In this document: piece after piece, positions 34,560-43,723 of the stretch
Numbering within the stretch: the stretch's first letter is position 1
How the letters are laid out: each line of letters opens with the position of its first letter
NCBI GenBank assembly: GCA_963721385.1
Contig: CAVRJB010000016.1
Span: 367,232 to 431,231, forward strand
DNA length: 64,000 nt
Direction of reading: 5' to 3'
Source of the DNA: DAOMFB01 sp963721385
Lineage (GTDB): Bacteria > Acidobacteriota > Thermoanaerobaculia > UBA5066
Notes under the pieces: model-generated
Seen by the model: the letters and a program-made list of their open reading frames with translations, nothing else
The model's database searches: none
What the model was told of the DNA's origin: nothing
Made by a program: the position numbers and the translations under genes

Positions 34560-36955
34560 GGGGGGTCTCGCGGCGCCACGTCCGGGAAGACCGGGAATAT
34601 CCGCCCGTCCCGGAAAACGAGCGTCACGTCGCCGTCGCGGTCGGTCCGGAACGTCCGGATCCCCGCCGCGGCGAGGCGGCCGACGACGGCGGGCGACGGG
34701 TGGCCGAAGCGGTTCCGCCGCCCGACGCCGATGAGAGCGATGCGCGGTGAAACCGCCGCGAGAAACGCCTCGGTCGTGGACGTCGCGCTGCCGTGGTGCG
34801 GCACCTTCAGGACGTCGGCCCGAAGCGGCGCGCCGCGGCCGAGGAGATCGCGCTCGGCCCATGCCTCGACGTCGCCCGTCAGAAGCAGCGTCCGCCCCTC
34901 GGGCCGGGTCCTCAGGACGAGAGAGCCGTTGTTCTCGGGCGAACGAAGGTACACCCGGCCGGCCGGGTGCAGGACGTCGAACGAGAATCCCCCCGCCTCG
35001 AACCGCTCGTCGTCGGCGAGGCGCCGGACCGGAAGGCGCCGCCGACGCGCGGCGGCAAGAAACTCGTCGAGAAACTCGTTTCGGGGTGCGGTCGCCGGAA
35101 GAAAGACCTCCCGCACGGGAAGGAGCGTCAGGACCGCGAGGAGCCCACGCGCATGGTCGGGATGCGGATGCGTCAGGACGACCGCGTCGAGGGCGACGGC
35201 GCCGAGGTCGGCGAGCTTCGGCAGAAGGCGGAGCCGTCCCGACTCGTATTCCCGGTCCCAGCTTCCCCCGCCGTCGACGAGGACGCGCCCCGACGGGGAG
35301 ACGAGGAGCCACGCGTCCCCCTGCCCGACGTCGAGGGCGACGAGGCGCGCCGTCCCTGGCGCCGCGGCCTGCGCCGGGCGCAGGACGAGGCACGCCATCA
35401 CGGCGAGGGCCGACAGGAGCGCCGCCCGCCGTCGTGAGGCCGAGACCAGCGTTCCCGCGGCGAAGAGGAGCACCCCGCACGCCGCGACGAGGAAGAAGGG
35501 GGGCGTCGGGACCACGCGGAGCGCGGCGAGGCCGTCGAGGGCCGAGAGAGCCCCCTGCATCGCCTCGGTGAGAAGCCGGAGCGGCACGACCGCCACCGCG
35601 GCCGTGAGCGGCGAGAGGAGGAGCAGGGGCGAGAGGACGAGAGCTGCGTAGAGAAAGAGGATCGAGAGCGGCACGACGACCGGGTTCGAGAGGAGGCCGA
35701 CGAACGGCACGACGTTGAAGACGAACGCCTGCACCGGGAAGACGGCGATCTCCGCCCCCACCGTCGCGCCGACGGCGTCGGCGAGAAATCGCGGTCGGAC
35801 ACCCTGTCCAACGAGCCACGCGGCGGCCGGCGCCCCGAAGGCCGCCAGGCCGAAAACGGCCGCAAAAGTCAGGAGGAAGCCGACGTCGAAGAGGTCCTCG
35901 GGCCGGGCGAGGAGGAGGGCGAGCGCGGCGAAGCCGACGACCTGGGCCGGCGACGTCGGCCGGCCGAGGAGCCGCGCGACGAGATAGAGCCCGATCATCA
36001 GCGCCGCACGGAAGACCGGCGGGCGGCCCCCCGCGAAGACGGCGAAGAGGAGCGTCACGGCGAGCAGGACAGCGTCGCGGGTGGCCCCTGGCAACCGGAC
36101 GCGGCGGAGCAGCGCGCCCGCGCCGACGGCAACGAGCGCCACCTGCAGCCCCGAGATGGCCACGATGTGCGCCACGCCGCCGTCCCGGAACGCCGCGACG
36201 GTCTCCGCGGGAAGGTCGGCGGTCTCGCCCATCAGGAGCGCGAGGAGGAGCGCGACGGCGCGCCGGTCCGGCTCGGACTCCCCTTCGAGGTTCGCCTTCA
36301 GCCGCCGTTTCGCCGCCGCGTGAAGGGCGTGGACGGGCGCGAGCGGCCCGGCCGGGCCCCCCAGCCGCTCGATCTGGCCGGCACTCTTGACGACGAGGCG
36401 CGGCTCGCCCGGGAAACGGAATGGCGAGCGCGAAGACGCTGGCGCTTCCGGGAGCCGGAGCCGCCCGCGGACGCGGATCGTGTCGCCGATCTCGACGGTG
36501 TCCGACGGATCCCGCTCTCCCGCGACGACGAGCGTCAGCGGCCTCTCGAGAGAAAGCGCGCGTCCGTCGCACGTCGCCGCGGCCACCTCGATTCGCGCGC
36601 GGAAGAGCGAACCGCTCCGGGTCCAGAGGCGGTCGACGCGGCCGGTCACCTCGACGAGGGCGTCCTCGCCTGCTTCGCGCGCCGCCGCCTCGGTCCGGCG
36701 GGCCGGCTCGAGAAATGAAGTCTCGAGCCGCCGTCCCGCGGCGAGGCCGGCCAGGACGAGGAGGGCAGACGCGAAGAGCCTCCGGTCGCCGCGGTACGAG
36801 ACGGCCGCTCCCGCGAGGCACGCCGCGCCGAGGAGGATTCCCGAAGTCCCGGACGGGAACCGGGGCAGCCACGCGGCCGCCGCGATGCCGGCCACAGCCG
36901 CGAGGGCGGCGGGGACGGCCGGCGCGCCGGCGTCTTTCGACCAGGACTGGAGCAT
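34556..36955 (-). CDS. comEC: ComEC/Rec2-type DNA uptake channel
   Basis: The 799-residue product has all three parts of full-length ComEC. There are N-terminal membrane segments with an OB-like DUF4131 domain (residues about 90-190), the polytopic Competence domain (RDGGVAHIVAISGLQVALVA, the family signature) and a C-terminal metallo-beta-lactamase domain (TARLVALDVGQGDAWLLVSP; VVLTHPHPDHARGLL; VLKVPHHGSATS). It carries single-stranded DNA across the inner membrane during natural transformation. No other competence gene is in the window. It sits between the rlmD-like gene and miaA. Confidence 0.92.
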   Translation of the reverse strand: MLQSWSKDAGAPAVPAALAAVAGIAAAAWLPRFPSGTSGILLGAACLAGAAVSYRGDRRLFASALLVLAGLAAGRRLETSFLEPARRTEAAAREAGEDALVEVTGRVDRLWTRSGSLFRARIEVAAATCDGRALSLERPLTLVVAGERDPSDTVEIGDTIRVRGRLRLPEAPASSRSPFRFPGEPRLVVKSAGQIERLGGPAGPLAPVHALHAAAKRRLKANLEGESEPDRRAVALLLALLMGETADLPAETVAAFRDGGVAHIVAISGLQVALVAVGAGALLRRVRLPGATRDAVLLAVTLLFAVFAGGRPPVFRAALMIGLYLVARLLGRPTSPAQVVGFAALALLLARPEDLFDVGFLLTFAAVFGLAAFGAPAAAWLVGQGVRPRFLADAVGATVGAEIAVFPVQAFVFNVVPFVGLLSNPVVVPLSILFLYAALVLSPLLLLSPLTAAVAVVPLRLLTEAMQGALSALDGLAALRVVPTPPFFLVAACGVLLFAAGTLVSASRRRAALLSALAVMACLVLRPAQAAAPGTARLVALDVGQGDAWLLVSPSGRVLVDGGGSWDREYESGRLRLLPKLADLGAVALDAVVLTHPHPDHARGLLAVLTLLPVREVFLPATAPRNEFLDEFLAAARRRRLPVRRLADDERFEAGGFSFDVLHPAGRVYLRSPENNGSLVLRTRPEGRTLLLTGDVEAWAERDLLGRGAPLRADVLKVPHHGSATSTTEAFLAAVSPRIALIGVGRRNRFGHPSPAVVGRLAAAGIRTFRTDRDGDVTLVFRDGRIFPVFPDVAPRDPP

Positions 36956-36967
36956 CCTTCGGCTACT

Positions 36968-38281
36968 TTACGTGCGGCGGACGAGGAGCGCGACCGTCTC
37001 GACGTGGTGCGTTCCCGGAAAGAGGTCGAGAAGCGTCATCCGCTGCAACGCGTAAGCGGACCCCAACGCCGCGAGGTCGCGAGCGAGCGTCGGCGGGTCG
37101 CAGGAGACCATCAGGAGGATCGCGGGCCGCAGCCGCAGAAGGCCCTTCCGGACGGCCGGCGAGAGACCCGCGCGCGGCGGGTCGGCCACGACGGCGTCGA
37201 GCGGGATGGGCGTCCTCGACGGGACCCCTGAGGAAAGGAATCCCTCCGCCGTCGCCCTCTCCGCCCGTCCGCGCGCGAGGCCCTCGCCGTCCCACCGGCG
37301 GAGATTCGCGAAGAGGTCCTGCGAGGATGACGAGTCGACCTCGACCGCCACGACCTCGCCGCCTTCCCCTGCCGCTTCGAGCAGCGGCCTCGTCAGGAAA
37401 CCGACGCCGGCGTAGAGGTCGAGCCCACCGCGAACCGGGCCCGCGGCGGCGAGCGCCGCCCGGATCTCGTCGAGGAACGCGTCGAGGAGAAACCGGTTGC
37501 CCTGGAAGAACGACGAGACCGAGACCCGGAACGAAGTCCCGCCCGCGAGGATTTCGACCCAGCCAATCCCTTCCTCTGCGAGGACGCGCCCCGCCGGATC
37601 GGCGATCCGGAAGCCGTCGAACGGGCCGCTCGTCACCTTGGAAGGACCCGGGCCGCTCCCCGGATCGAGGCGCAACTCGCCCAGAACGACGCTGCCTTCG
37701 CGATTCTCCAGCGTCGAGAGCTCTCCCCCGGCCAGCCCGAGCGACTCGAGGAAGCTCCCGATCGCCCCGAGCCGCGCCCGGAGCGGCTCCGAGACGATCT
37801 CGCACGTCTCGAGATTCGAGATCTCCTCGGACCGCGGCGCGAAGAATCCGAGGCGCCCGTCGCGCCCGAGATGGAGCCGGTTCCGGAGCCGATAGCTCCG
37901 GGGCGATCCGATCCAGCCAGGCTCCGGCAGCTCGTCCGGCGTCAACCCGCCCACCCGGCGGAGCGCGTCGAGGACGAGCGCGGTCTTCAGATCCCTGTGC
38001 GACTCGAGCCGGGCCGCCGGCCAGTCGCACCCGCCGCACGAGCCGTCCCGAGCGCGCGGACAGACCTCGGCCTCCCGGCGCCGGTGCGGGCCTGCCGAAA
38101 GAACCTCGAGAACACGGCCACGCAGCAGCTTCGGACCCGCGCCGGCCAGTTCCGCGCGAACGCGGTCGCCGGGAAGTCCGCCGTCGACGAGCGCCACGCG
38201 CCCGTCGACGCGGGCGAGGCCGGCGCCGCCCGGCACGACGCGCTCGACGTCGAGGTCGCGGACCGCCGGCATTCGCCTCAT
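36968..38281 (-). CDS. 23S rRNA (uracil-5-)-methyltransferase, RlmD/RumA type
   Basis: The product is 437 residues from the ATG at 38281 (another ATG at 38272). An N-terminal TRAM domain (VERVVPGGAGLARVDGRVAL) precedes a cysteine cluster (CPRARDGSCGGCDWPA) that would hold a [4Fe-4S] cluster with one later cysteine. The SAM-binding core shows GGLDLYAGVGFLTRPLLEAA, DAVVADPPRAGLSP, and the catalytic cysteine in MVSCDPPTLARDLAAL. It methylates a uracil C5 in rRNA or tRNA; the exact site (747, 1939 or 54) cannot be told. Confidence 0.85.
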   Translation of the reverse strand: MRRMPAVRDLDVERVVPGGAGLARVDGRVALVDGGLPGDRVRAELAGAGPKLLRGRVLEVLSAGPHRRREAEVCPRARDGSCGGCDWPAARLESHRDLKTALVLDALRRVGGLTPDELPEPGWIGSPRSYRLRNRLHLGRDGRLGFFAPRSEEISNLETCEIVSEPLRARLGAIGSFLESLGLAGGELSTLENREGSVVLGELRLDPGSGPGPSKVTSGPFDGFRIADPAGRVLAEEGIGWVEILAGGTSFRVSVSSFFQGNRFLLDAFLDEIRAALAAAGPVRGGLDLYAGVGFLTRPLLEAAGEGGEVVAVEVDSSSSQDLFANLRRWDGEGLARGRAERATAEGFLSSGVPSRTPIPLDAVVADPPRAGLSPAVRKGLLRLRPAILLMVSCDPPTLARDLAALGSAYALQRMTLLDLFPGTHHVETVALLVRRT

Positions 38282-38979
38282 CCCTCGAGGAGCGTCAGGG
38301 GCGGGAGGCCCACGAGGCGCCTGACCTCGCGGCGCGTCAGCGCGCGGCGCATCCGGTCGACGACCTCCTCCGATACCCCCTGGACGTCGCCGAGCCCCTC
38401 GGCAACGCGAGCTTCGACGGCGGCGAGCGGCTCCGGACCGAGGCCACGGAGGATCGCCCTCACGAACGACGCCTCGATCCTGGCCAGCCTCTCTTCCGTC
38501 GCTTCGAAGGGCCCGTCGGACGGGATGCCGTCGATCTTCGCAGCGGCCGCCTCCAGACCCTTTCGGAGGATCTTCCCGTCGATTCCGATGATGGGAGCGA
38601 AAGCGGCGGCGCGGAGCCGCTCCCCGAGCGCAGCGAGGATGTCCGCGATTTCCGGCGCGCCCGGCGCCGGAGGATCTGCCGCGCTCGTCTGTCCGACGAG
38701 CCCGCGCCGCTCCATCTCCCAACGCTCCTCGACGGCCCCGGCGCAGTAGGAGATCGAGCTGATCTTCCCCGCCATCCCGCGCGCGCGCCGCCTCTCGAAG
38801 GTCTCGTGGATGGCGCGGACCACCGTATCGGCCGGGACGCCGCTCTCCCGCCACCCGCGGACGAGCTGCCAGTCCTTCGCCGAAAGGAGGAACGGCGTCC
38901 CGCGCTCGGCAATGAAGGCCTCCTCGACGAGCGTCGCGTACGCCGCCTCGTCGAGCCGATCTCCGGCAGGGCCGCTCAT
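38278..38979 (-). CDS. Hypothetical helical protein, N-terminus DnaD-like
   Basis: The 233-residue product is soluble and mostly helical. Residues about 30-90 (LSAKDWQLVRGWRESGVPAD, TVVRAIHETFERRRARG, SSISYCAGAVEERWE) resemble the C-terminal domain of DnaD/replication-initiation proteins, with 'W....GV....I..AI......' and 'S..Y....I...W' in order. The rest is another helical block (ILAALGERLRAAAFAPI; LTRREVRRLVGLPPLTLLEG). The resemblance is by eye only. It overlaps the rlmD-like gene by 4 bases and is 4 bases from birA. It might handle DNA replication or be a lineage-specific protein. Confidence 0.55.
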   Translation of the reverse strand: MSGPAGDRLDEAAYATLVEEAFIAERGTPFLLSAKDWQLVRGWRESGVPADTVVRAIHETFERRRARGMAGKISSISYCAGAVEERWEMERRGLVGQTSAADPPAPGAPEIADILAALGERLRAAAFAPIIGIDGKILRKGLEAAAAKIDGIPSDGPFEATEERLARIEASFVRAILRGLGPEPLAAVEARVAEGLGDVQGVSEEVVDRMRRALTRREVRRLVGLPPLTLLEG

Positions 38980-38983
38980 CGCA

Positions 38984-39799
38984 TCAGAAGGAGGCGACGT
39001 CGCCCGACACCACGGTCTCCTCGCCGCCCTCCGCCCCGAGCCGGAGGAAGCCGTCGGCCGTCACGCCGAGGAAGATCCCGCTCGTCTCGCGACCGCCGTC
39101 GACGACGGTGAGCCGCTCGCCCGGGCGGTGGACCGAGACCGCCAGGAAAGCCGCCGACAGCTCCGGCCACGGCGCGGAGAGCCCCGCGTCGAGGATTGAC
39201 AGGACGGCCTCGAGGACCGCTTCCCGCGCGCAGCGGTCCGGAGCGATGCCCTCCGCGGCCAGCGACGTGGCCGACACGAGGCCGGCCGCATCGAGCTCCT
39301 TGCGCGTGGCGCGGACATTCAGGCCGAGGCCGGCCACCGCGTACCCCACGCCGTCCTCGCCCGCGCGCGCCTCGACGAGGATCCCGCCCAACTTCTTCCC
39401 GGAGACGAGGAGGTCGTTCGGCCACTTCAGCTTCACGTCGACGCCGAAGTTCTTCGAGAGCCCCGTCGCGAGGAGGACGCCGAGCGTGATCGGCAGGCGC
39501 ACCCGTTCCGGCGCTTCGGGCCAGGGCAGGAGGAGCGAGAGGGAGAGCCCCGTGTCCGCGAGGTCCGTCCACGCCCGGCCCGACCGGCCGCGCCCGGCCG
39601 TCTGCCTTTTCGCAACGATGACGGTCGGACGGAGCTCCGTCCCGTCGCCAAGCAGCCGCTCGGCGAGCTCCTTTCCCAGGTCGTTCGTCGACGGCAGTTC
39701 CTCGAACGTCAGCAGGTTCGAGAGATAGGAGAACCGGCGGCCACCGAACGGCGCCCAGGAGCCGAGGGGCGAGAGCGGCGTCGCACCCGTCTCCGCCAC
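38984..39799 (-). CDS. birA: Biotin-[acetyl-CoA-carboxylase] ligase, without the DNA-binding domain
   Basis: The 271-residue product is a class I biotin protein ligase: FEELPSTNDLGKELAERLL, AKRQTAGRGRSGRAWTDLAD, LKWPNDLLVSGKKLGGILVE (the biotinyl-AMP site) and a C-terminal SH3-like domain (GERLTVVDGGRETSGIFLGV). It has no N-terminal helix-turn-helix, so it does not act as the bio-operon repressor. It attaches biotin to the carrier protein encoded at 44.6-45.0 kb among others. It lies 6 bases after valS. Confidence 0.92.
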   Translation of the reverse strand: MAETGATPLSPLGSWAPFGGRRFSYLSNLLTFEELPSTNDLGKELAERLLGDGTELRPTVIVAKRQTAGRGRSGRAWTDLADTGLSLSLLLPWPEAPERVRLPITLGVLLATGLSKNFGVDVKLKWPNDLLVSGKKLGGILVEARAGEDGVGYAVAGLGLNVRATRKELDAAGLVSATSLAAEGIAPDRCAREAVLEAVLSILDAGLSAPWPELSAAFLAVSVHRPGERLTVVDGGRETSGIFLGVTADGFLRLGAEGGEETVVSGDVASF

Positions 39800-39805
39800 G
39801 ATCCC

Positions 39806-42478
39806 TCAGCGCCTGCCGGCCGGGGCGAGATTTCCGGCCAGCCGTGTTCGCCGCTCTTCCAGCTCCTCGAGCTGCTTCCGGTTCTTCTCGACGACAGCGG
39901 CCGGCGCCCGCGAGAGAAACCCCTCGTCCGCCAGCCGCTTCTTCACCCCCTCGACCTCCCGGTCGATTTGCGCCAGCTCCCTTTCGAGCTTTGCCCGATC
40001 CTCGGAACCGAGTTCCTTCACCGGGAGCGATACGACGAGGCCCACGGCCCCGATCGCGTCGTGGAACGCCCCCGGCAGGTCGACCTTCGGCGAGACGTCG
40101 AGCGAGGCGAGCCTCGCGAGGTAGACGAGAAGAGGGCGGTGGCGGGCGAGCTGATCGGCGAGAGGCCCGGCGGGCACCTCGAGCCCCGCGGCGAGGGCCT
40201 CCGTCTGCGCGAGTCCGCGCTCGGCGCGGAGGTTCCGGATCCGGGTCGCCGCGGCACGGATCGTCTCCACCGTCGAGACCGCGAGCGGGTCGTCCCACGC
40301 CGGTTCGGTCTCGGGGAACCGCGCGATCGGCAACGTCATCCCGTCGCCGTTCAACGCCTCGCGGATCTCGCACGAGACGAACGGCATGAAAGGGTGAAGC
40401 ATGGCGAGCGAGTCGAGGAGGACGCGGCGGAGGACGGCGCGCGTCTTCGCCTTCTCGCCCTCCGGGGCCGCCTCGTCGCGGAGAGAGGGCTTCACCATCT
40501 CGACGTAGCCGTCGCAGAACTCGCTCCAGAAGAAGGCATACAGTGCGTTCGCGGCCTCGTCGAAGCGATACGTCTCGAGCGAGGCATTCACCTTCGCGAC
40601 GGCGGCCGACAGGCGGGACAGGATCCAGCGGTCGACGGTGCCGAGCGACGCGAAGTCGATCGCCTCCGCCTCGGGCTTCCCCTCCCCGAGCATTCCGAGG
40701 GCGAACCGGGCGGCGTTCCAGACCTTCGTCGCGAAGGCCCGGTAGCCGGCCACGCGGGTCTTGCCGAACGGAAGGTCGCGCCCCGTCCCCGAAAGGACGG
40801 CCAGCGTGAAACGGACGGCGTCCGCCCCGAACTCGTCGCACATCTCGAGCGGGTCGATGACGTTCCCTTTCGTCTTCGACATCTTGTGCCCCTTCTCGTC
40901 GCGGACGAGGCCGTGGATGACGACGTCGGCGTAGGGGGCGCGTCCGTCGAACCAGACGCCCGACATGATCATCCGGGCCACCCAGAAGAAGAGGATGTCG
41001 AAGGCCGTCACGAGGACGGTCGTCGGGTAGAAGCGTTCGAAGTCCGGCGTCTTGTCCGGCCAGCCAAGGACCGAGAGCGGCATCAGCCACGACGAGAACC
41101 AGGTGTCGAAGACGTCCGGATCCTGCGACAGCGAGCCGGCGCCGCACGTCCCGCACGCCGGCGGGTCGGCCTCCCCCGGCTTCGGCACCGTGACATGCCC
41201 GTCGGAGCAATACCACGCCGGGATCTCGTGCCCCCACCAGAGCTGGCGCGAGACGCACCAGTCCCGGATGTTCTTCATCCACTCGTCGTACGTCTTTTTC
41301 CAGAGCTCCGGGACGAATCGCGTCTCGCCCCGGTCCGTCGCGACGATCGCCTTCTCCGCCAGCGGGCCGATTTTCACGAACCACTGCAGCGAGACGAGCG
41401 GTTCGAGGACGGTGTCACAGCGCTGGCATCGCCCGATCGGGAGGACGTGAGACTTCTCGCCGCGGCGGAGGCCCTGCCCGTCGAGATCCCTGAGGACGCG
41501 CTTCCGCGCCTCGGCCCGGTCGAGCCCGGAGTACTCCGCGCCCGCCTCAGCGGTCATCTTCCCGTCGAAGCCGATGACGGTCACGAAGTCGAGGCCGTGC
41601 CGCCTCCCCGCCTCGAAGTCGTTCGGGTCGTGGGCCGGCGTCACCTTCACGGCTCCCGTCCCGAACTTCGGGTCGACGAGCCCGTCCGCGATGACGGGGA
41701 TCATCCGGCCCGTCAGCGGCAACGCCACCCGCTTTCCGACGACGGCCTTGTAGCGCGGGTCGTCCGGGTGGACGGCGACCGCCGTGTCGCCGAGCATCGT
41801 CTCGGGACGTGTCGTCGCGACGACGAGCTCCCCGCTCCCGTCCTCGAGCGGGTAGCCGATCGACCAGAGGAGCCCCGACTGCTCGACGTGGTTCACCTCG
41901 AGGTCCGAGAGGACGGTCGCGCAGCGGATGCACCAGTTGACCATCCGGTTCGCCCGGTAGGCGAGCCCCTGGTGGTAGAGCGTCGTGAAGGCGAAGCGGA
42001 CGGCCTTCGAGCGCGGCTCGTCGAGGGTGTAGTAGACGCGGCTGAAGTCGCACGAGGAGCCGAGCCGCCGGACCTGGTCGAGGATGTCGCCCCGCCGGGC
42101 CGCCGCCCACTCGCGGCAGATCTCGAGGAACTTCTCACGCCCGATGTCGTGGCGGTTCTTCCCCGTCCGCTCGACGAGGTCCCTCTCGACGACCATCTGC
42201 GTGGCGATGCCGGCGTGGTCGACGCCCGGGAGCCAGAGGACGGCCCGTCCCTGCATCCGCCGCCAGCGGCAGAGGATGTCCTCGAGCGTCCGGCCGAGGG
42301 CGTGGCCGACGTGGAGTCGCCCGGTGACGTTCGGCGGCGGGATGACGACCGTGAACGGGATGGCGTCCTTCCGGGCGATCTCCGGGCGGAAAAGGCCCGC
42401 CTCCTCGTGGGCGCGGTACCACCGCATCTCGAAGTGGGCGGGGTCGAACGTCTTCTCGAGCTCTTTCGGGGCTCTCAT
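39806..42478 (-). CDS. valS: Valine-tRNA ligase
   Basis: The product is 890 residues from the ATG at 42478. It has the class I signatures PPPNVTGRLHVGHALGRTLE (HIGH) and GHKMSKTKGNVIDPLEM (KMSKS), the editing domain with VATTRPETMLGDTAVAVHP, a zinc-binding module with RCQRC, CGTCG and SDGH, and a C-terminal coiled coil (ELAQIDREVEGVKKRLADE) that contacts tRNA. A TAGAGT element (42498-42493) 14 bases before the ATG may start the long minus-strand operon from valS to the transglutaminase-TPR gene. It attaches valine to its tRNA. Confidence 0.95.
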   Translation of the reverse strand: MRAPKELEKTFDPAHFEMRWYRAHEEAGLFRPEIARKDAIPFTVVIPPPNVTGRLHVGHALGRTLEDILCRWRRMQGRAVLWLPGVDHAGIATQMVVERDLVERTGKNRHDIGREKFLEICREWAAARRGDILDQVRRLGSSCDFSRVYYTLDEPRSKAVRFAFTTLYHQGLAYRANRMVNWCIRCATVLSDLEVNHVEQSGLLWSIGYPLEDGSGELVVATTRPETMLGDTAVAVHPDDPRYKAVVGKRVALPLTGRMIPVIADGLVDPKFGTGAVKVTPAHDPNDFEAGRRHGLDFVTVIGFDGKMTAEAGAEYSGLDRAEARKRVLRDLDGQGLRRGEKSHVLPIGRCQRCDTVLEPLVSLQWFVKIGPLAEKAIVATDRGETRFVPELWKKTYDEWMKNIRDWCVSRQLWWGHEIPAWYCSDGHVTVPKPGEADPPACGTCGAGSLSQDPDVFDTWFSSWLMPLSVLGWPDKTPDFERFYPTTVLVTAFDILFFWVARMIMSGVWFDGRAPYADVVIHGLVRDEKGHKMSKTKGNVIDPLEMCDEFGADAVRFTLAVLSGTGRDLPFGKTRVAGYRAFATKVWNAARFALGMLGEGKPEAEAIDFASLGTVDRWILSRLSAAVAKVNASLETYRFDEAANALYAFFWSEFCDGYVEMVKPSLRDEAAPEGEKAKTRAVLRRVLLDSLAMLHPFMPFVSCEIREALNGDGMTLPIARFPETEPAWDDPLAVSTVETIRAAATRIRNLRAERGLAQTEALAAGLEVPAGPLADQLARHRPLLVYLARLASLDVSPKVDLPGAFHDAIGAVGLVVSLPVKELGSEDRAKLERELAQIDREVEGVKKRLADEGFLSRAPAAVVEKNRKQLEELEERRTRLAGNLAPAGRR

Positions 42479-42527
42479 GGCAAGGAAAGCCGACTCTACG
42501 ACAGCCGGGCGCCCGCGGGCGGAGAAG

Positions 42528-43670
42528 TCAGTCCGCCCGCTCGAGCTCGGCGAGGCGCTCGCGGACGAGGCGCTCGGCCATCTCGGGGACGACGTCCCAC
42601 GCGACCTTCCGGATGACGCTGTCGCCGAGGAGCTCCGCGACGCGGTGGGCGATCCGCTCGACATCCGAGTCCGAAAGCGGACCCGCGCCAGAGGAGACGC
42701 CGACCATCCGCGAAAGGTCGTTGAGGCTCGTCTGCTTGGCCAGCGCCTCGAGCTCGCTCGAGGGGGGCTCCGGGATGTCGAGAGAGGCGCCCGGCGGCGG
42801 GATCTCGACCGGGCCCGTGTCGACCTCGGATCCGGCCTGGCGTTCGGCATAGCGGCGCATCTCCGCGGACGGGATACGCGCGGTCCGCTCGAAGGCGGCG
42901 ATGTCGGCCTCGATGTCGCCGCGGGGGGGCGCCTCCTCTTCGAGGCCGGCCATGTCCATCTCGTAACCGTCCGCAGCCGGAGGCGGAGCCGGGATCACCG
43001 GCTCGTCAGGCGGCGGCGGCTCGGACGGCGGCGGGGGACGGAACGACTCCATCTGTTCCGGCGTGAAGATCGGGATCGCCGTCGTGGCGTACATCGAATC
43101 GAGCACCGGCTCGGCAGCCGGCCCGGTGGCCGGGGGCTCGACATACGGAATGTCCGGGGGCCCCGTCGGGCTCGTGTTCTCGCCAATCTCCTCGTGCGGG
43201 ACCTCGAAGAGGGGCTCCGGCTCGAGGGGCGGCGGAGGAAGCGGCTCGGGCGCGGGCGGAGGAGGCGGAGGAGGCGGAGGCGCGGCGGCCTTCGCCTCGC
43301 GGGTGCGCACGATCAGGTCGCGGACCGTCCCGGCGAGCGCATGGGAGTCGAACGGCTTGGTGACGACGGCGTCAGCGCCGGCGCGGTCGGCGCGCGCCCG
43401 GTCGAACGGCTCGAACGTCCCGGTCAGGATGACGACCGGAATCCACTGGCCGTCCGGGAGCCTCTTCACCGCTTCGCAGACCTCGTAACCGGTCAGTCCC
43501 GGCATGACGGCGTCCGCCAGGACGAGGTCGGGCGTGAAGTCGGAAAGGAGGCCGACCGCCCGGTCGCCGCTGCCAACCGTCCGAAGCTCCCACTCGGCTC
43601 CGGAGAACGTCAGCTCGACGACCTTCTGGATGGTCAGGCTGTCGTCGGCTAGGAGAATCCGATCGCCCAT
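42528..43670 (-). CDS. Response regulator with proline-rich linker and helical C-terminus
   Basis: The 380-residue product has an intact receiver domain (ILLADDSLTIQKVVELTFSG, LVLADAVMPGLTGYEV with the phospho-Asp, VVTKPFDSHAL). It continues with a Pro/Glu-rich linker of about 150 residues (runs of eight or nine prolines near 135) and ends with a helical segment (IAHRVAELLGDSVIRKVAWD, VVPEMAERLVRERLAELE). That C-terminus occurs in chemotaxis-like or motility regulators of myxobacteria and Acidobacteriota. No output DNA-binding domain is present, so it acts through protein contacts. The partner kinase is not in the window. Confidence 0.8.
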   Translation of the reverse strand: MGDRILLADDSLTIQKVVELTFSGAEWELRTVGSGDRAVGLLSDFTPDLVLADAVMPGLTGYEVCEAVKRLPDGQWIPVVILTGTFEPFDRARADRAGADAVVTKPFDSHALAGTVRDLIVRTREAKAAAPPPPPPPPPAPEPLPPPPLEPEPLFEVPHEEIGENTSPTGPPDIPYVEPPATGPAAEPVLDSMYATTAIPIFTPEQMESFRPPPPSEPPPPDEPVIPAPPPAADGYEMDMAGLEEEAPPRGDIEADIAAFERTARIPSAEMRRYAERQAGSEVDTGPVEIPPPGASLDIPEPPSSELEALAKQTSLNDLSRMVGVSSGAGPLSDSDVERIAHRVAELLGDSVIRKVAWDVVPEMAERLVRERLAELERAD

Positions 43671-43723
43671 TTCTACTCCCCGGCAGGTGCCAAGACCGCT
43701 GGCATGAGTGTTTAGACAGTTTA

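Noticed and set aside
39844..42616. Long plus-strand open frames over valS and other minus-strand genes
   Set aside because: They are GC-rich shadow frames of well-recognised genes and show no domain.
43671..43723. A sigma-54 promoter before the response regulator (TGGCAC present)
   Set aside because: The -12 TTGC element is absent at the right spacing.
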